A stretch of 64,000 nt of DNA. It comes from PALSA-693 sp963729695 (GTDB lineage Bacteria > Actinomycetota > Acidimicrobiia > Acidimicrobiales > Palsa-688). Shown here piece after piece: positions 45,804 through 54,254 of this stretch. Position numbers and translations under genes: made by a program. The stretch spans positions 558,001 to 622,000 of the forward strand of contig CAVSOT010000001.1 of assembly GCA_963729695.1 (NCBI GenBank), written 5' to 3'. The notes below the pieces were generated by a model, which was not told the origin of the DNA, searched no databases, and worked only from the letters and a program-made list of their open reading frames with translations. Positions within the stretch are counted from its first letter, which is position 1. Each line of letters starts with the position of its first letter.

Positions 45804-47123
45804 TTATCTGGCCAGCCGGCTGGTGATCTCGTCCACCAGCTTGGCGATCGGGACCCGAACCTGTTGGGTGGTGTCGCGATCCCGGATCGTCACGGCCCGG
45901 TCCTCGAGCGAATCGAAGTCCACCGTGACCGCGAGGGGCGTCCCGATCTCGTCCTGGCGACGGTACCGCCGGCCGATCGACTGGGTCTCGTCGTAATCGC
46001 ACACGGCGATGGGCTGCACCAGCTCCAACACTTCGCGAGCGACGGGAACCAGCCGCTCCTGGCGGGACAGTGGGAGCACCGCCACTTGATAGGGCGACAA
46101 ACGCGGATGGAGACGAAGGACGGTACGCACCTCACCACCGACTTCGTCCACGTCGTAGGCGGCCAGAAGAAAGGCCATCATGGTGCGGGTGGCGCCGGCA
46201 GCCGGCTCGATGACGTACGGCGTGTAGCGGGTCCCGGATGCCTGGTCGAAGTACTCCAGCTTCTCGCCGCTCGCCCGGCTGTGGGCCCGCAGGTCGTAAT
46301 CCGTACGGTTGGCTATGCCCTCGAGCTCGCCCCAACCCCAGGGGAAGAGGAACTCCACGTCTCTGGTGGCCACCGAGTAGTGCGACAGCTCCTCCTTGGC
46401 GTGCTCCCGGAGGCGCAGCATGTCGGCAGGAATGCCGAGGTCGACGTACCAATGGTGTCGTTGCTGGCACCAGTACTCGAACCACTCGTCGGCGTCGGCG
46501 GGAGGAACGAAGAACTCCAGCTCCATTTGCTCGAATTCCCGCGTCCGGAACACGAAGTTGCCCGGGGTGATCTCGTTGCGAAAGGACTTGCCGATCTGGG
46601 CAATCCCGAACGGTGGCCGCTTCCGCGAGGTCTGCATCACGTTGAGGAAGTTCACGAAGTGACCCTGCGCCGTCTCGGGCCGGAGGTAGGCGACGCTGCT
46701 CTCGTCCTCGACGGGGCCCACGAACGTCTTGAACATCAAGTTGAAGGCTCGGGGTTGGGTCAGATCCGTGCTGCCGCAGTTGGGGCAATGGATCTTGCCG
46801 TCCTCCGGGTCGGGTCCGAGATGGTCGGCCCGCCAGCGTTCCTTGCAGTTGCGGCAGTCGACCAATGGGTCGGTGAAGTTGGCCAGGTGACCCGAGGCCT
46901 CCCAGATCCGGGGACTGGAGATGATGGCTGCGTCGAGGCCGACGACGTCGTGGCGGAGCTGGACCATGGAGCGCCACCAGGCGTCTTTGACGTTTCGCAG
47001 CATGAGCACGCCCAGGGGGCCGTAGTCGTAGGTGGAGCGAAACCCGCCGTAGATCTCAGCCGACGGAAAGACGAAGCCGCGCGCCTTGCACAGCCTCACG
47101 ATGTCGTCCATGGTCGGCGTCAT
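45804..47123 (-). CDS. glyS: Glycine--tRNA ligase, alpha2 type
   Basis: A 439-residue class II synthetase of the eukaryotic/Gram-positive homodimeric type. Motif 1 lies around YDYGPLGVLMLRNVKDAWW, a zinc-type site is CRNCKERW with CPNCGS, motif 2 is FRNEITPGNFVFRTREFEQM and motif 3 is GTRYTPYVIEPAAGATRTMM. The C-terminal anticodon-binding domain starts near LSPYQVAVLPLSRQE. It charges tRNA-Gly in the cytoplasm. The ATG at 47123 has a TAGCCT box eight bases upstream. Some annotations call this gene glyQS. Confidence 0.96.
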   Translation of the reverse strand: MTPTMDDIVRLCKARGFVFPSAEIYGGFRSTYDYGPLGVLMLRNVKDAWWRSMVQLRHDVVGLDAAIISSPRIWEASGHLANFTDPLVDCRNCKERWRADHLGPDPEDGKIHCPNCGSTDLTQPRAFNLMFKTFVGPVEDESSVAYLRPETAQGHFVNFLNVMQTSRKRPPFGIAQIGKSFRNEITPGNFVFRTREFEQMELEFFVPPADADEWFEYWCQQRHHWYVDLGIPADMLRLREHAKEELSHYSVATRDVEFLFPWGWGELEGIANRTDYDLRAHSRASGEKLEYFDQASGTRYTPYVIEPAAGATRTMMAFLLAAYDVDEVGGEVRTVLRLHPRLSPYQVAVLPLSRQERLVPVAREVLELVQPIAVCDYDETQSIGRRYRRQDEIGTPLAVTVDFDSLEDRAVTIRDRDTTQQVRVPIAKLVDEITSRLAR

Positions 47124-47131
47124 GACGGTCG

Positions 47132-47137
47132 AGGCTA
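47132..47137 (-). promoter_or_regulatory. -10 box of leaderless glyS
   Basis: On the minus strand: TAGCCT, eight bases, ATG at 47123. Confidence 0.55.
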
Positions 47138-47181
47138 CCCGGCCCGTCCTGACGGCCGGGTCCGCTTTTGCCGGGCCGCGG

Positions 47182-47913
47182 CTACCCGTCGCCCAGGAGG
47201 TGTACGGTCCGCAGCCGCCGTTCCAGGTGCGCTTCGAGCGCGGTCGTGCCCAGGGCCGCGACCTGGGCGGGGGCCGGGCCGGGGGGCTCGCGAAGGACGG
47301 CAGCCAGATCGCCGCCGAGGATGCGCCGTATCAGCTCGAGCGAACCTGGGACGATGGCGGCCCCTCGCCGATCCTCGCGGCACAGGGCGCCCCCCTCGAC
47401 GAAGTCGAATCCGACGAGCTCGCGACTGGTGGCCTCGGCCCCGCAGCGGGCGCAGCTGTCGAGCACGGGGGTCACGCCCTCCAGGGCGAGCAGCTTCCAG
47501 AAGAAGGCCGCGACCAGCAGCGGGGAACGACCGTCCGTCCCAGCCAAGGTGTGCAAGGCGCCGGTCAGCATCTGGTAGACGGGGCGGTTGGGTTCTCCCT
47601 CCAAAGCGACCTGGTCGACCGCTTCGACGAGGGCGATGGCGTCGGTCAGCAGGTCGAGACGCTCGCGGACCGCCCGGAAGTGCTCGACGGTGTCGGCTTG
47701 GGTGATGGTGTCGAGCTCCCGACCTTCGTACAGGATGAGGCTGACCCGGTTAGGCGGTTCCAGCCGCGCCCCGAAGCGGCTGCCGGATTTGCGCACCCCC
47801 TTGGCCACGGCGCGAACCTTGCCGCGCCCGGCGGTCATCAGCACCACGATGCGATCGGCTTCGCCGAGCTTGTGGGTACGGAGCACCACTCCCTCGTCGC
47901 GGTAGAGGCCCAC
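47182..47913 (-). CDS. recO: DNA repair protein RecO
   Basis: About 243 residues. The N-terminal OB fold starts GLYRDEGVVLRTHKLGEADR and continues to KGVRKSGSRFGARLEPPNRV. The C-terminal helical domain has the zinc-type cysteines CARCGAEA...GALCRED. RecO loads RecA with RecR during recombination repair. The open frame goes on upstream to 48318 but that part is the uppS gene read in another frame; the GTG at 47913, two bases after the uppS stop, is the start and indicates translational coupling. Confidence 0.93.
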   Translation of the reverse strand: MGLYRDEGVVLRTHKLGEADRIVVLMTAGRGKVRAVAKGVRKSGSRFGARLEPPNRVSLILYEGRELDTITQADTVEHFRAVRERLDLLTDAIALVEAVDQVALEGEPNRPVYQMLTGALHTLAGTDGRSPLLVAAFFWKLLALEGVTPVLDSCARCGAEATSRELVGFDFVEGGALCREDRRGAAIVPGSLELIRRILGGDLAAVLREPPGPAPAQVAALGTTALEAHLERRLRTVHLLGDG

Positions 47914-47915
47914 GG

Positions 47916-48656
47916 CTAGTTCGGGATCCCGGCATCGGGCCGCTCCGTGCGGCCGTAGCGGCGGTCCCGGGCTTGAAACTCGCGCACGGCGTCCAGGAGG
48001 TGCTCCCGCCGAAAATCGGGCCACAGCGTGTCGGTGAACACCAGCTCGCTGTAGGCCAGCTCCCAGAGCAGGAAATTGGAAAGCCGGAATTCCCCGGACG
48101 TCCGGATCACCAGGTCGGGGTCGGGCAGGTCGGGGTCGTAGAGATACCGGTGGATGGTGCGCTCGTCGATCTTGTTGGGACTGATGCCGGAGGCCACCAC
48201 GGCCTTCACCGCGTCCACGATCTCGGCTCGCCCCCCGTAGTTGAACGCCACAGTCAGCGTGAGCGCCCGGTTGTCCTTGGTGAGCTCGGCGGCTTCGTCC
48301 ATTCGGCGCAGCACCCATCGAGGCACCCGCCAGTCCCGACGGCCGATGAAGCGGATGCGCACACCCCGCGCATGCAACTCATCCCGCCGGCGGGTCAGGA
48401 GCTGGTCGGCGATCACGTTGATGAGAAAACGAACCTCCTCGTGGGGACGCCGCCAGTTTTCCGTGGAGAAGGCGTAGACGGTGAAGTACTTGATGCCAAT
48501 CTCGAGCGCCCCGCAGGTCGTATCAAAGAGTGCGTCTTCCCCAGCCCGGTGCCCCTCCGTGCGAGGCAGACCCCGCTTGGTCGCCCAACGGCCGTTGCCA
48601 TCCATCACGCACGCCACGTGGCGGGGCATGCGAGTGGGATCGACGCCGTTGAGCAC
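47916..48656 (-). CDS. uppS: Isoprenyl (undecaprenyl-type) diphosphate synthase
   Basis: A 246-residue cis-prenyltransferase. The catalytic loop HVACVMDGNGRWATKRGLPR holds the essential aspartate; later come FSTENWRRPHEEV, TLTVAFNYGGRAEIVDAVKA and RTSGEFRLSNFLLWELAYSE. It makes the polyprenyl carrier lipid for cell-wall synthesis at the membrane. GTG 48656 follows a TAGCTT box at seven bases. It forms an operon with recO. Confidence 0.95.
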   Translation of the reverse strand: MLNGVDPTRMPRHVACVMDGNGRWATKRGLPRTEGHRAGEDALFDTTCGALEIGIKYFTVYAFSTENWRRPHEEVRFLINVIADQLLTRRRDELHARGVRIRFIGRRDWRVPRWVLRRMDEAAELTKDNRALTLTVAFNYGGRAEIVDAVKAVVASGISPNKIDERTIHRYLYDPDLPDPDLVIRTSGEFRLSNFLLWELAYSELVFTDTLWPDFRREHLLDAVREFQARDRRYGRTERPDAGIPN

Positions 48657-48663
48657 GTGCTGA

Positions 48664-48669
48664 AAGCTA
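48664..48669 (-). promoter_or_regulatory. -10 box of leaderless uppS
   Basis: On the minus strand: TAGCTT, seven bases, GTG at 48656. Confidence 0.5.
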
Positions 48670-48834
48670 CCCCCAGTTGACGGGTTGCCTCTGAGCGCTC
48701 CCGATGCGGTCGGGCGGGAGGCGACCAGAGAGCGCTTTCGGTTCGATTCTCGCCGGAGTCCGGTGAACAGCCGGAGGCGTATGAGCCCAGTTCTTTTTGT
48801 CCGGGTGTCCCGCAGCGGCCGGTGGCCGGCGCCA

Positions 48835-48840
48835 TAGCCT
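48835..48840 (+). promoter_or_regulatory. -10 box of leaderless DinG-like gene
   Basis: TAGCCT, seven bases, GTG at 48848. This supports that start rather than the upstream in-frame codon at 48797. Confidence 0.55.
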
Positions 48841-48847
48841 GCATCCG

Positions 48848-51088
48848 GTGCCCGATCCCTCCGTCCCTGCCGCCTTGGCTCGAGCCACCGCCGGGCTGGC
48901 CCAGCACGAGGACCGACCCGCCCAGGTGGCGATGGCCGAAGCCGTGGCCCGGGCGATCAAGGAGCAGCGCCACCTGGTAGTCCAGGCCGGCACCGGTACG
49001 GGCAAGAGCCTCGCCTACCTGGTACCGGCGCTGGTCCTCGGCACCCGGGTGGTGGTGTCCACTGCCACCAAGGCCCTGCAGGACCAGCTCGCCAGCCGCG
49101 ATCTCCCTCAGCTCGCCGGCCAGCTGGGCGTGCCCTTCGAGTTCGCACTGCTCAAGGGCCGGTCCAATTACATCTGCCGGCAGCGGGTGGCCGAGGTGGC
49201 CGGCGGTGACCAGCAGCTGGTGCTCGACCCGGAGACGGGCCATCCGGTCCCGGCCCAACCGGGCGGGAGCGGGACCGGCAGTCCGTCGACCGCGGCGAGC
49301 GACGAGGGCTCACCTGCCAGGGACCTCTTCGGAGAGGAAGAGCCCGAGCTGGCAGACCTGTTCGGAACCGCAAGGTCAGGGGCTGCCTCGGTAGCCGGAA
49401 CGGGTCGGCGGCGGTCGAGTGAGCGGCAGTCGAGTGAGCGGCGGTCGGGCGCTGCCGGTCTCCGCCGGGCCGACGCCCCCCTGAGCCCGAGCGGCCCCGC
49501 AGCCGGCGGACAGGCGGAAAGCCTGGGTCCCCTCGGGCGGGAAGTGTGGCGGCTGGTCGAATGGGCCGCGACGGCCGAGACCGGCGACCGGGCCGACCTG
49601 GCCTGGGAACCGAGCCCCACGGCCTGGGCCCAAGTGAGCGTGGGGGCGCGGGACTGTCCCGGCGCGGGCCGCTGCCCGTCCGGATCGGTCTGCTTCGCCG
49701 AAGCCGCCCGGCAACGCGCCGCCCAGGCCGACGTGGTGGTCGTCAACACCCACCTGTACACGGCGGCGCTGGCGATCGGCGGTGAGTTGCTCCCTCCCCA
49801 CGACCTGGTGGTCTTCGACGAGGCTCACGAGCTGGAGGACATCGCCTCGGGCGCGTTCGGGTTCGAGATCGGGGCCGGGCGTTTTCAGGCGCTCGCCCGG
49901 GCCAGCCGCCCCCTGCTCGACGACCAGGCCCCCGCCCTCGAGGTCGAGGACGCCGCCTTGCTGTTGAGCGAGGCCCTGCGGCCCCACCGTGGGGCGGCCT
50001 TGCAACGACCGCTGGACGAGGCCACCCAGGATCGCCTCACGGTGGCCCGAGCCCGAGTGCAGCGCCTCCAGGCCCACGTCCGCCAGGCCAGCCGGGCCGG
50101 CGGGCAGTCGAGCTTCGACGCCGCGGACGGTGGCGCCGAGCCGGCGGGGGGCGATCTGGGCCTGCGCGCCCGCCATCTCCGATCGATGCAGGCGGCCACC
50201 CATCTGTTGCGCGACCTGGACCAGGTGCTGGAGCTGTCGGCCAACGAGGTGGCCTGGGTCGAGGGCCCAGAGCACGCCCCGCTGTTGCGGGTGGCTCCGC
50301 TGGACGTGGGGGCGTCGTTCCGGGAACGGCTCTGGGATCGTGAGGACGCCCCCACGGCGATCCTGACCAGCGCCACCATCCCTCCCCGCCTGGGCGAACG
50401 CCTGGGCCTGCCTGGCGGCTCGTTCGAGGTCCTGGACGTGGGCAGTCCGTTCGCCTACGACGAGCAGGCCCTGCTGTACTGCCCGCTGCATCTTCCTGAC
50501 CCTCGGGATCCGAGCTACGCGGCCGCCATGCTCGAGGAGCTGGTCGCCCTGATCCACGCGGCCGAAGGCCGGACCCTGGCGCTGTTCACCAGTTGGCGGG
50601 CCATGACGGCCGGGGCCGAGGCGGTGCGCGGCCGGGTCCCGTGGACCGTGCTCACCCAGTCGGACCTGCCCAAGCCCGCACTCGTGGCCCGCTTCAGCGC
50701 GGATGAACACTCCTGCCTCTTCGCCACCATGGGATTCTGGCAAGGCGTGGACGTGCCCGGGGCGGCTCTGTCCGTCGTCGCCATCGACCGGTTGCCGTTC
50801 CCGCGACCCGACGATCCCCTGCTCCAGGCTCGGAGGGCCAACCTGGGCCGGGACGCCTTCAGCTTGATCGACATCCCTCGCGCCGCGACCCTCCTGGCCC
50901 AGGGCACCGGCCGCCTGATTCGCTCCCGTTCCGACCGCGGCGTGGTCGCCGTTCTCGACCCCCGCCTCGGGAAGGCGAGGTACCGCTGGGACCTGATCCG
51001 GGCTCTGCCCCCCATGCGCCGGACGAGGCTCCGCTCCGACGTCGAGGCCTTCCTGGCGCCCCTCCGCGCCGGCGGCGCCGGCGGGTAA
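48848..51088 (+). CDS. dinG: DinG-family ATP-dependent DNA helicase
   Basis: About 746 residues of an XPD/DinG-type superfamily 2 helicase. Walker A is VQAGTGTGKSLAYLVP and Walker B is VVFDEAHELED. Four cysteines between them (NYICRQR, then DCPGAGRCPSGSVC) fit an iron-sulfur cluster. Helicase motifs continue with TSATIPPRL, FATMGFWQGVDVPG and LAQGTGRLIRS. A Gly/Ser/Arg-rich insert of about 100 residues after the first cysteine is unusual. The protein should unwind DNA 5' to 3' during repair of replication blocks. Transcribed alone, divergent from uppS. Confidence 0.92.
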   Translation: MPDPSVPAALARATAGLAQHEDRPAQVAMAEAVARAIKEQRHLVVQAGTGTGKSLAYLVPALVLGTRVVVSTATKALQDQLASRDLPQLAGQLGVPFEFALLKGRSNYICRQRVAEVAGGDQQLVLDPETGHPVPAQPGGSGTGSPSTAASDEGSPARDLFGEEEPELADLFGTARSGAASVAGTGRRRSSERQSSERRSGAAGLRRADAPLSPSGPAAGGQAESLGPLGREVWRLVEWAATAETGDRADLAWEPSPTAWAQVSVGARDCPGAGRCPSGSVCFAEAARQRAAQADVVVVNTHLYTAALAIGGELLPPHDLVVFDEAHELEDIASGAFGFEIGAGRFQALARASRPLLDDQAPALEVEDAALLLSEALRPHRGAALQRPLDEATQDRLTVARARVQRLQAHVRQASRAGGQSSFDAADGGAEPAGGDLGLRARHLRSMQAATHLLRDLDQVLELSANEVAWVEGPEHAPLLRVAPLDVGASFRERLWDREDAPTAILTSATIPPRLGERLGLPGGSFEVLDVGSPFAYDEQALLYCPLHLPDPRDPSYAAAMLEELVALIHAAEGRTLALFTSWRAMTAGAEAVRGRVPWTVLTQSDLPKPALVARFSADEHSCLFATMGFWQGVDVPGAALSVVAIDRLPFPRPDDPLLQARRANLGRDAFSLIDIPRAATLLAQGTGRLIRSRSDRGVVAVLDPRLGKARYRWDLIRALPPMRRTRLRSDVEAFLAPLRAGGAGG

Positions 51089-51230
51089 CCGCTCGCACCC
51101 TACGAGGAGCGGCCGGGTCGCCGGCGGACAGGAAGCCGGCGGACCGCGGGCGGCGCACGTTCGAGGTGAGTCCTTCGCCAGGGGCCCACTGCTCGGGCCG
51201 TCGCCGGCGACCTCCCTCTGGCGGGCAGGA

Positions 51231-51347
51231 ACACAAACGCGGCACGCGTGTTCGAGCGAGCAGCCACTCGTGTCACGTTGTGGCTACATATGACCACAAC
51301 GTGACACGCATCGGGTCGGCGAAGGACACTCGTGCCGCGTTTGTGTC
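51231..51347. repeat. Nested inverted-repeat structure
   Basis: Two nested palindromes. The inner has perfect 15-bp arms (CGTGTCACGTTGTGG, 51269-51283, and its complement at 51294-51308) around ten bases. The outer arms are 51231-51253 and 51325-51347, sharing ACACAAACGCGGCACG plus most of the following bases. It lies between the convergent DinG-like and era genes. It may act as a bidirectional terminator or be a small mobile palindromic element; there is no T-run. Confidence 0.8.
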
Positions 51348-51462
51348 AGAGGAGCCTCCAGGCGGGCGGCGAGCAACGAGCGGGTGGGCGGAGGTGCCTG
51401 CGAGCGACAAGGCGGAGCGAGGAAGCAGGCCAGCGGGCTATCCGCCAGCCGCCGCCCGACCG

Positions 51463-52302
51463 TCAGTAACCGAGGCGCTCGAGGGCCTTGGGGCGATGTT
51501 GCCAGTCCCTGTCGACTTTCACGAACAACTCCAGATAGGCGCCGGGAGGCAGCTGCGGCCGGGTTCGTATGCCTACTTCCCGGAGCACCGCCCCATCGCG
51601 TCCGATGACGATGCCTTTCTGCGAGTCCCGCTCGACGAGGATCTCGCAGCGGATCCGGGGCCACTCCCATTCGGTGACCCGGCAGGCGATCGAGTGCGGC
51701 ACCTCGTCGTGGGTTACGGCCAGCAGCTGCTCGCGAACCAGCTCGGCCACCCAAAAAGCCTCCGGCACGTCAGTCACCATGTCCTCCGGGTAGAGGAGCG
51801 GCCCCTCGGGCAGGCGACCCACGATGGCGTCGACCAACGCCTCGACCCCCTCGCCGGTGCGGGCCGAAATCGGGAACACCTCGTCACACCCAAGCACCTC
51901 CACCGCAGCCTCGAGCTGCTGCAGGACCTGCTGGCGCGAGGCCGCATCCACCTTGTTGACCACGCAGATCGAATCATCGGAGACCAGGCGGGCAACGAAA
52001 CGGTCACCTTTCCCCACAGGTGCAGTGGCGTCGACCACCAGGATGGTCACGTCCACGCCCCCGAGGGCATCGGCCGCCCGGTCATTGAGTCGCTCGCCGA
52101 GAAGAGTCCGGGGTCGATGGATCCCTGGAGTATCGACGAACACCACCTGAGCGTCAGGCCTGGTCAGCACGCCGCGCACTTGGTTGCGGGTGGTTTGGGC
52201 CACCGGCGAGGTGATCGACACTTTGCGCCCCAGGATCGTGTTGAGCAGGGTCGACTTGCCGACGTTGGGCCGGCCGGTGAGCGTGGCAAACCCGGACTTC
52301 AT
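51463..52302 (-). CDS. era: GTPase Era
   Basis: About 279 residues from ATG 52302. G1 is GRPNVGKST, G2/G3 region VAQTTRNQ and VFVDTPG, G4 VNKVD, G5 PISARTGEG. The C-terminal KH domain has RCEILVERDSQKGIVIGRDG. Era helps 30S ribosome assembly by binding the 16S rRNA 3' end. The start overlaps the stop of the CBS/CNNM gene (ATGA). The longer open frame to 53832 is that gene in another frame. Confidence 0.95.
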   Translation of the reverse strand: MKSGFATLTGRPNVGKSTLLNTILGRKVSITSPVAQTTRNQVRGVLTRPDAQVVFVDTPGIHRPRTLLGERLNDRAADALGGVDVTILVVDATAPVGKGDRFVARLVSDDSICVVNKVDAASRQQVLQQLEAAVEVLGCDEVFPISARTGEGVEALVDAIVGRLPEGPLLYPEDMVTDVPEAFWVAELVREQLLAVTHDEVPHSIACRVTEWEWPRIRCEILVERDSQKGIVIGRDGAVLREVGIRTRPQLPPGAYLELFVKVDRDWQHRPKALERLGY

Positions 52303-53645
52303 GGCAACGCGTCCGGGACGCCACCTTTGTGTTTCTCCGCTTCGGCGGGTGCCTGAGGACAGATACGAACCCGACCGATACGGCGACCCTGCACCCGCTC
52401 CGCCACCAGGCGGTGACCGTCTACTTCGGCCGTCTCCCCCTCGACCGGTACGTGCCCCAGCAAGCTGTAGAGCAAGCCCCCGACGGTGTCCCACTCGTCG
52501 CCCTCGGGAAGTTCGGATGTTTCCAGCAACTCGTTGACCTCGTCGACGGGCATGCGAGCGTTGACCACCACGGTGCCGTCGGCCAGTCGTTCCGAGGGCA
52601 CCTCTTCCACGTCGTATTCGTCGGTGATCTCGCCGACCAGCTCCTCGATCAGGTCCTCGAGGGTCACCAGGCCCGCGGTTCCGCCGAACTCGTCGACGAC
52701 GATCGCCATGTGGAACTTGCCCGCTTGCATCTCGCGCATGAGCTCGGACACCCGCTTGCTCTCCGGCGTGAACTGGGCCTCCCTCATGATCGTCGACACC
52801 GCCTCCTCGTTCCGGGCCTCGCGCTCGGCACGCATGAGGTCCTTGGCGTAGACGATTCCCACGATGTCGTCGATGCCCTGCCCGTATACCGGGATCCGGC
52901 TGAATCCAGCCGGGATGATGATGTCGATGACGTCGACGATCCGGGCGTGCGACTCCACGGCGACCATGTCCGGGCGAGGCACCATCACGTCCCGAACGAC
53001 GGTGTCGCCGAAGTCGATGATCGAGTGGATGAGGGTGCGTTCCTCGTTCTCGATGACGTCCTCTTTGGCCGCCTCGTCGGCGATCGCCCGCAACATCTCG
53101 TCCGAGGTGTACGGACCGGCTCGCATCCCCTTGCCCGGAAGGATGGCATTCGAGAGCACGATCAAGGCCCGGGTCACCCAGCCCAGAGGTTTGAATGCCA
53201 CCAGGAGCCGGATAAACGGAGCAGAGGCGAGGGCTGCCCTCTCGGTGTGCTGGATCGCCCAGGTCTTCGGCGACAGTTCGGCCAGCACGAAGATCACCAC
53301 CACCTCGAACGCGGTGGCCACCACCACGCCCAAACCGCCAAAGGCGTGAGCGGCGATCACCCCGACCATGGTCGCGGCCACGAGGGTGCACAACTCCAGG
53401 GCGAACAGCACGACGGGGAGAACCGAATCGATGCGCTCGACGAGCCGGAGCAGGGTGGGCGCGCCGCGTCGGTGCTCCTCGACCAGCGCTTGGGCTTTCA
53501 CCTTGGACGTGCGGGTGAGTGCAGTCTCGGACATGGCGAGCAGTCCGGTCAACGCGATCAGGACCACCACGACCACGACCAGGATGACGTCCGTGGTGCC
53601 GAAGTGGTGCCCTGAGGAGCTGACCGCCGCCATCACCCCGGTCAC
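52299..53645 (-). CDS. CNNM/hemolysin C-type membrane protein with CBS pair
   Basis: A 448-residue protein. The N-terminal DUF21 (CNNM) membrane domain has about four hydrophobic segments (VILVVVVVVLIALTGLLAMS, VVLFALELCTLVAATMVGVI, TAFEVVVIFVLAELSPKTWA). Then two CBS domains (VVRDVMVPRPDMVAVES, and KRVSELMREMQAGKFHMAIV) and a C-terminal CorC/HlyC domain. Proteins of this family sit in the membrane and are linked to magnesium or cobalt transport or efflux. It lies between ybeY and era in an operon with start/stop overlaps, a conserved actinobacterial order. Confidence 0.93.
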   Translation of the reverse strand: MTGVMAAVSSSGHHFGTTDVILVVVVVVLIALTGLLAMSETALTRTSKVKAQALVEEHRRGAPTLLRLVERIDSVLPVVLFALELCTLVAATMVGVIAAHAFGGLGVVVATAFEVVVIFVLAELSPKTWAIQHTERAALASAPFIRLLVAFKPLGWVTRALIVLSNAILPGKGMRAGPYTSDEMLRAIADEAAKEDVIENEERTLIHSIIDFGDTVVRDVMVPRPDMVAVESHARIVDVIDIIIPAGFSRIPVYGQGIDDIVGIVYAKDLMRAEREARNEEAVSTIMREAQFTPESKRVSELMREMQAGKFHMAIVVDEFGGTAGLVTLEDLIEELVGEITDEYDVEEVPSERLADGTVVVNARMPVDEVNELLETSELPEGDEWDTVGGLLYSLLGHVPVEGETAEVDGHRLVAERVQGRRIGRVRICPQAPAEAEKHKGGVPDALP

Positions 53646-54229
53646 GACGGGGCGCCCCCCACGCTGCCGGCGCCACCCGACTGGCCCGACTGGCCCGACT
53701 GGCCCGACTGGCTCGACTGGCCCGACTCGCCCGACTGGTAGTGCCGGGCCAACAGCTCGCGCTCCCTGGCCTCCATCGCCTCCGCCTCGGCCGGCTCGTC
53801 ATGGGCGAGGCCGAGCAGATGGAGCAGCCCATGAACGACGAGCAGGGCTATCTCATCCTCGTACGTGCCGGCGTGCTCGGGGGCGTTCCGGAAGGCGACG
53901 GCCGGGCAGATGACCACGTCGCCCAGCAGGGTGGGTGCGTCTTCAGGCTCGACCGTGAATCCCGGCCCGGTACCGCCTGAGTCCGGTGACCGTCCACTAT
54001 CCGCGGGTTCCTCATCGATGGGAAAGGCCAAGACGTCGGTAGGGCCCTCTTTGCCGAGGAAGCGGGAGTTGAGATCGCCCATGGCCACCTCGTCGACAAA
54101 CAGGAGCGACACCTCGGTCTCCCCCCTCACCCCTTCGTCGGCCAGCACCGCCTCCGCCAAGCTGATCCAGCGGAGGGTGTCGACCGGGTGGGCCGATTGT
54201 TCGTCTGCTCCGAATACCACGGCACCCAC
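53642..54229 (-). CDS. ybeY: rRNA maturation endoribonuclease YbeY
   Basis: About 195 residues. The zinc-binding catalytic motif is HGLLHLLGLAHDE, preceded by FVDEVAMGDLNSRFLGKEGP and TDVLAFPIDEEP. It trims rRNA 3' ends and acts in ribosome quality control. GTG starts at 54229 and 54220 are both plausible; the start overlaps the phoH end. Odd: the last 25 residues are a Ser/Gly/Gln repeat (GQS units) produced by a 9-bp tandem repeat, absent from ordinary YbeY. The stop overlaps the CNNM start by four bases. Confidence 0.9.
   Translation of the reverse strand: MGAVVFGADEQSAHPVDTLRWISLAEAVLADEGVRGETEVSLLFVDEVAMGDLNSRFLGKEGPTDVLAFPIDEEPADSGRSPDSGGTGPGFTVEPEDAPTLLGDVVICPAVAFRNAPEHAGTYEDEIALLVVHGLLHLLGLAHDEPAEAEAMEARERELLARHYQSGESGQSSQSGQSGQSGQSGGAGSVGGAPS
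53681..53738. repeat. 9-bp tandem repeat in ybeY 3' end
   Basis: Six copies of CTGGCCCGA, two with a single change, plus a partial seventh. Each unit encodes three residues on the minus strand (SGQ/GQS) and keeps the frame whatever the copy number. Confidence 0.9.
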
Positions 54230-54254
54230 CGAACCCGGCCCCCCAGCCCCGGTT

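Noticed and set aside
45780..47705. 641-residue plus-strand open frame
   Set aside because: Antisense of glyS, recO and flanks; composition is that of a GC-rich shadow frame.
47914..48318. N-terminal extension of RecO
   Set aside because: Shadow frame of uppS; family start fits GTG 47913.
48740..48780. tRNA T-loop-like GGTTCGATTC
   Set aside because: Flanking bases do not form a T-stem and no anticodon or acceptor stems are found.
49376..50743. 455-residue minus-strand open frame
   Set aside because: Shadow of the DinG-like helicase.
53681..53738. CRISPR-like repeats
   Set aside because: Units are contiguous with no spacers and lie inside ybeY; no cas genes.
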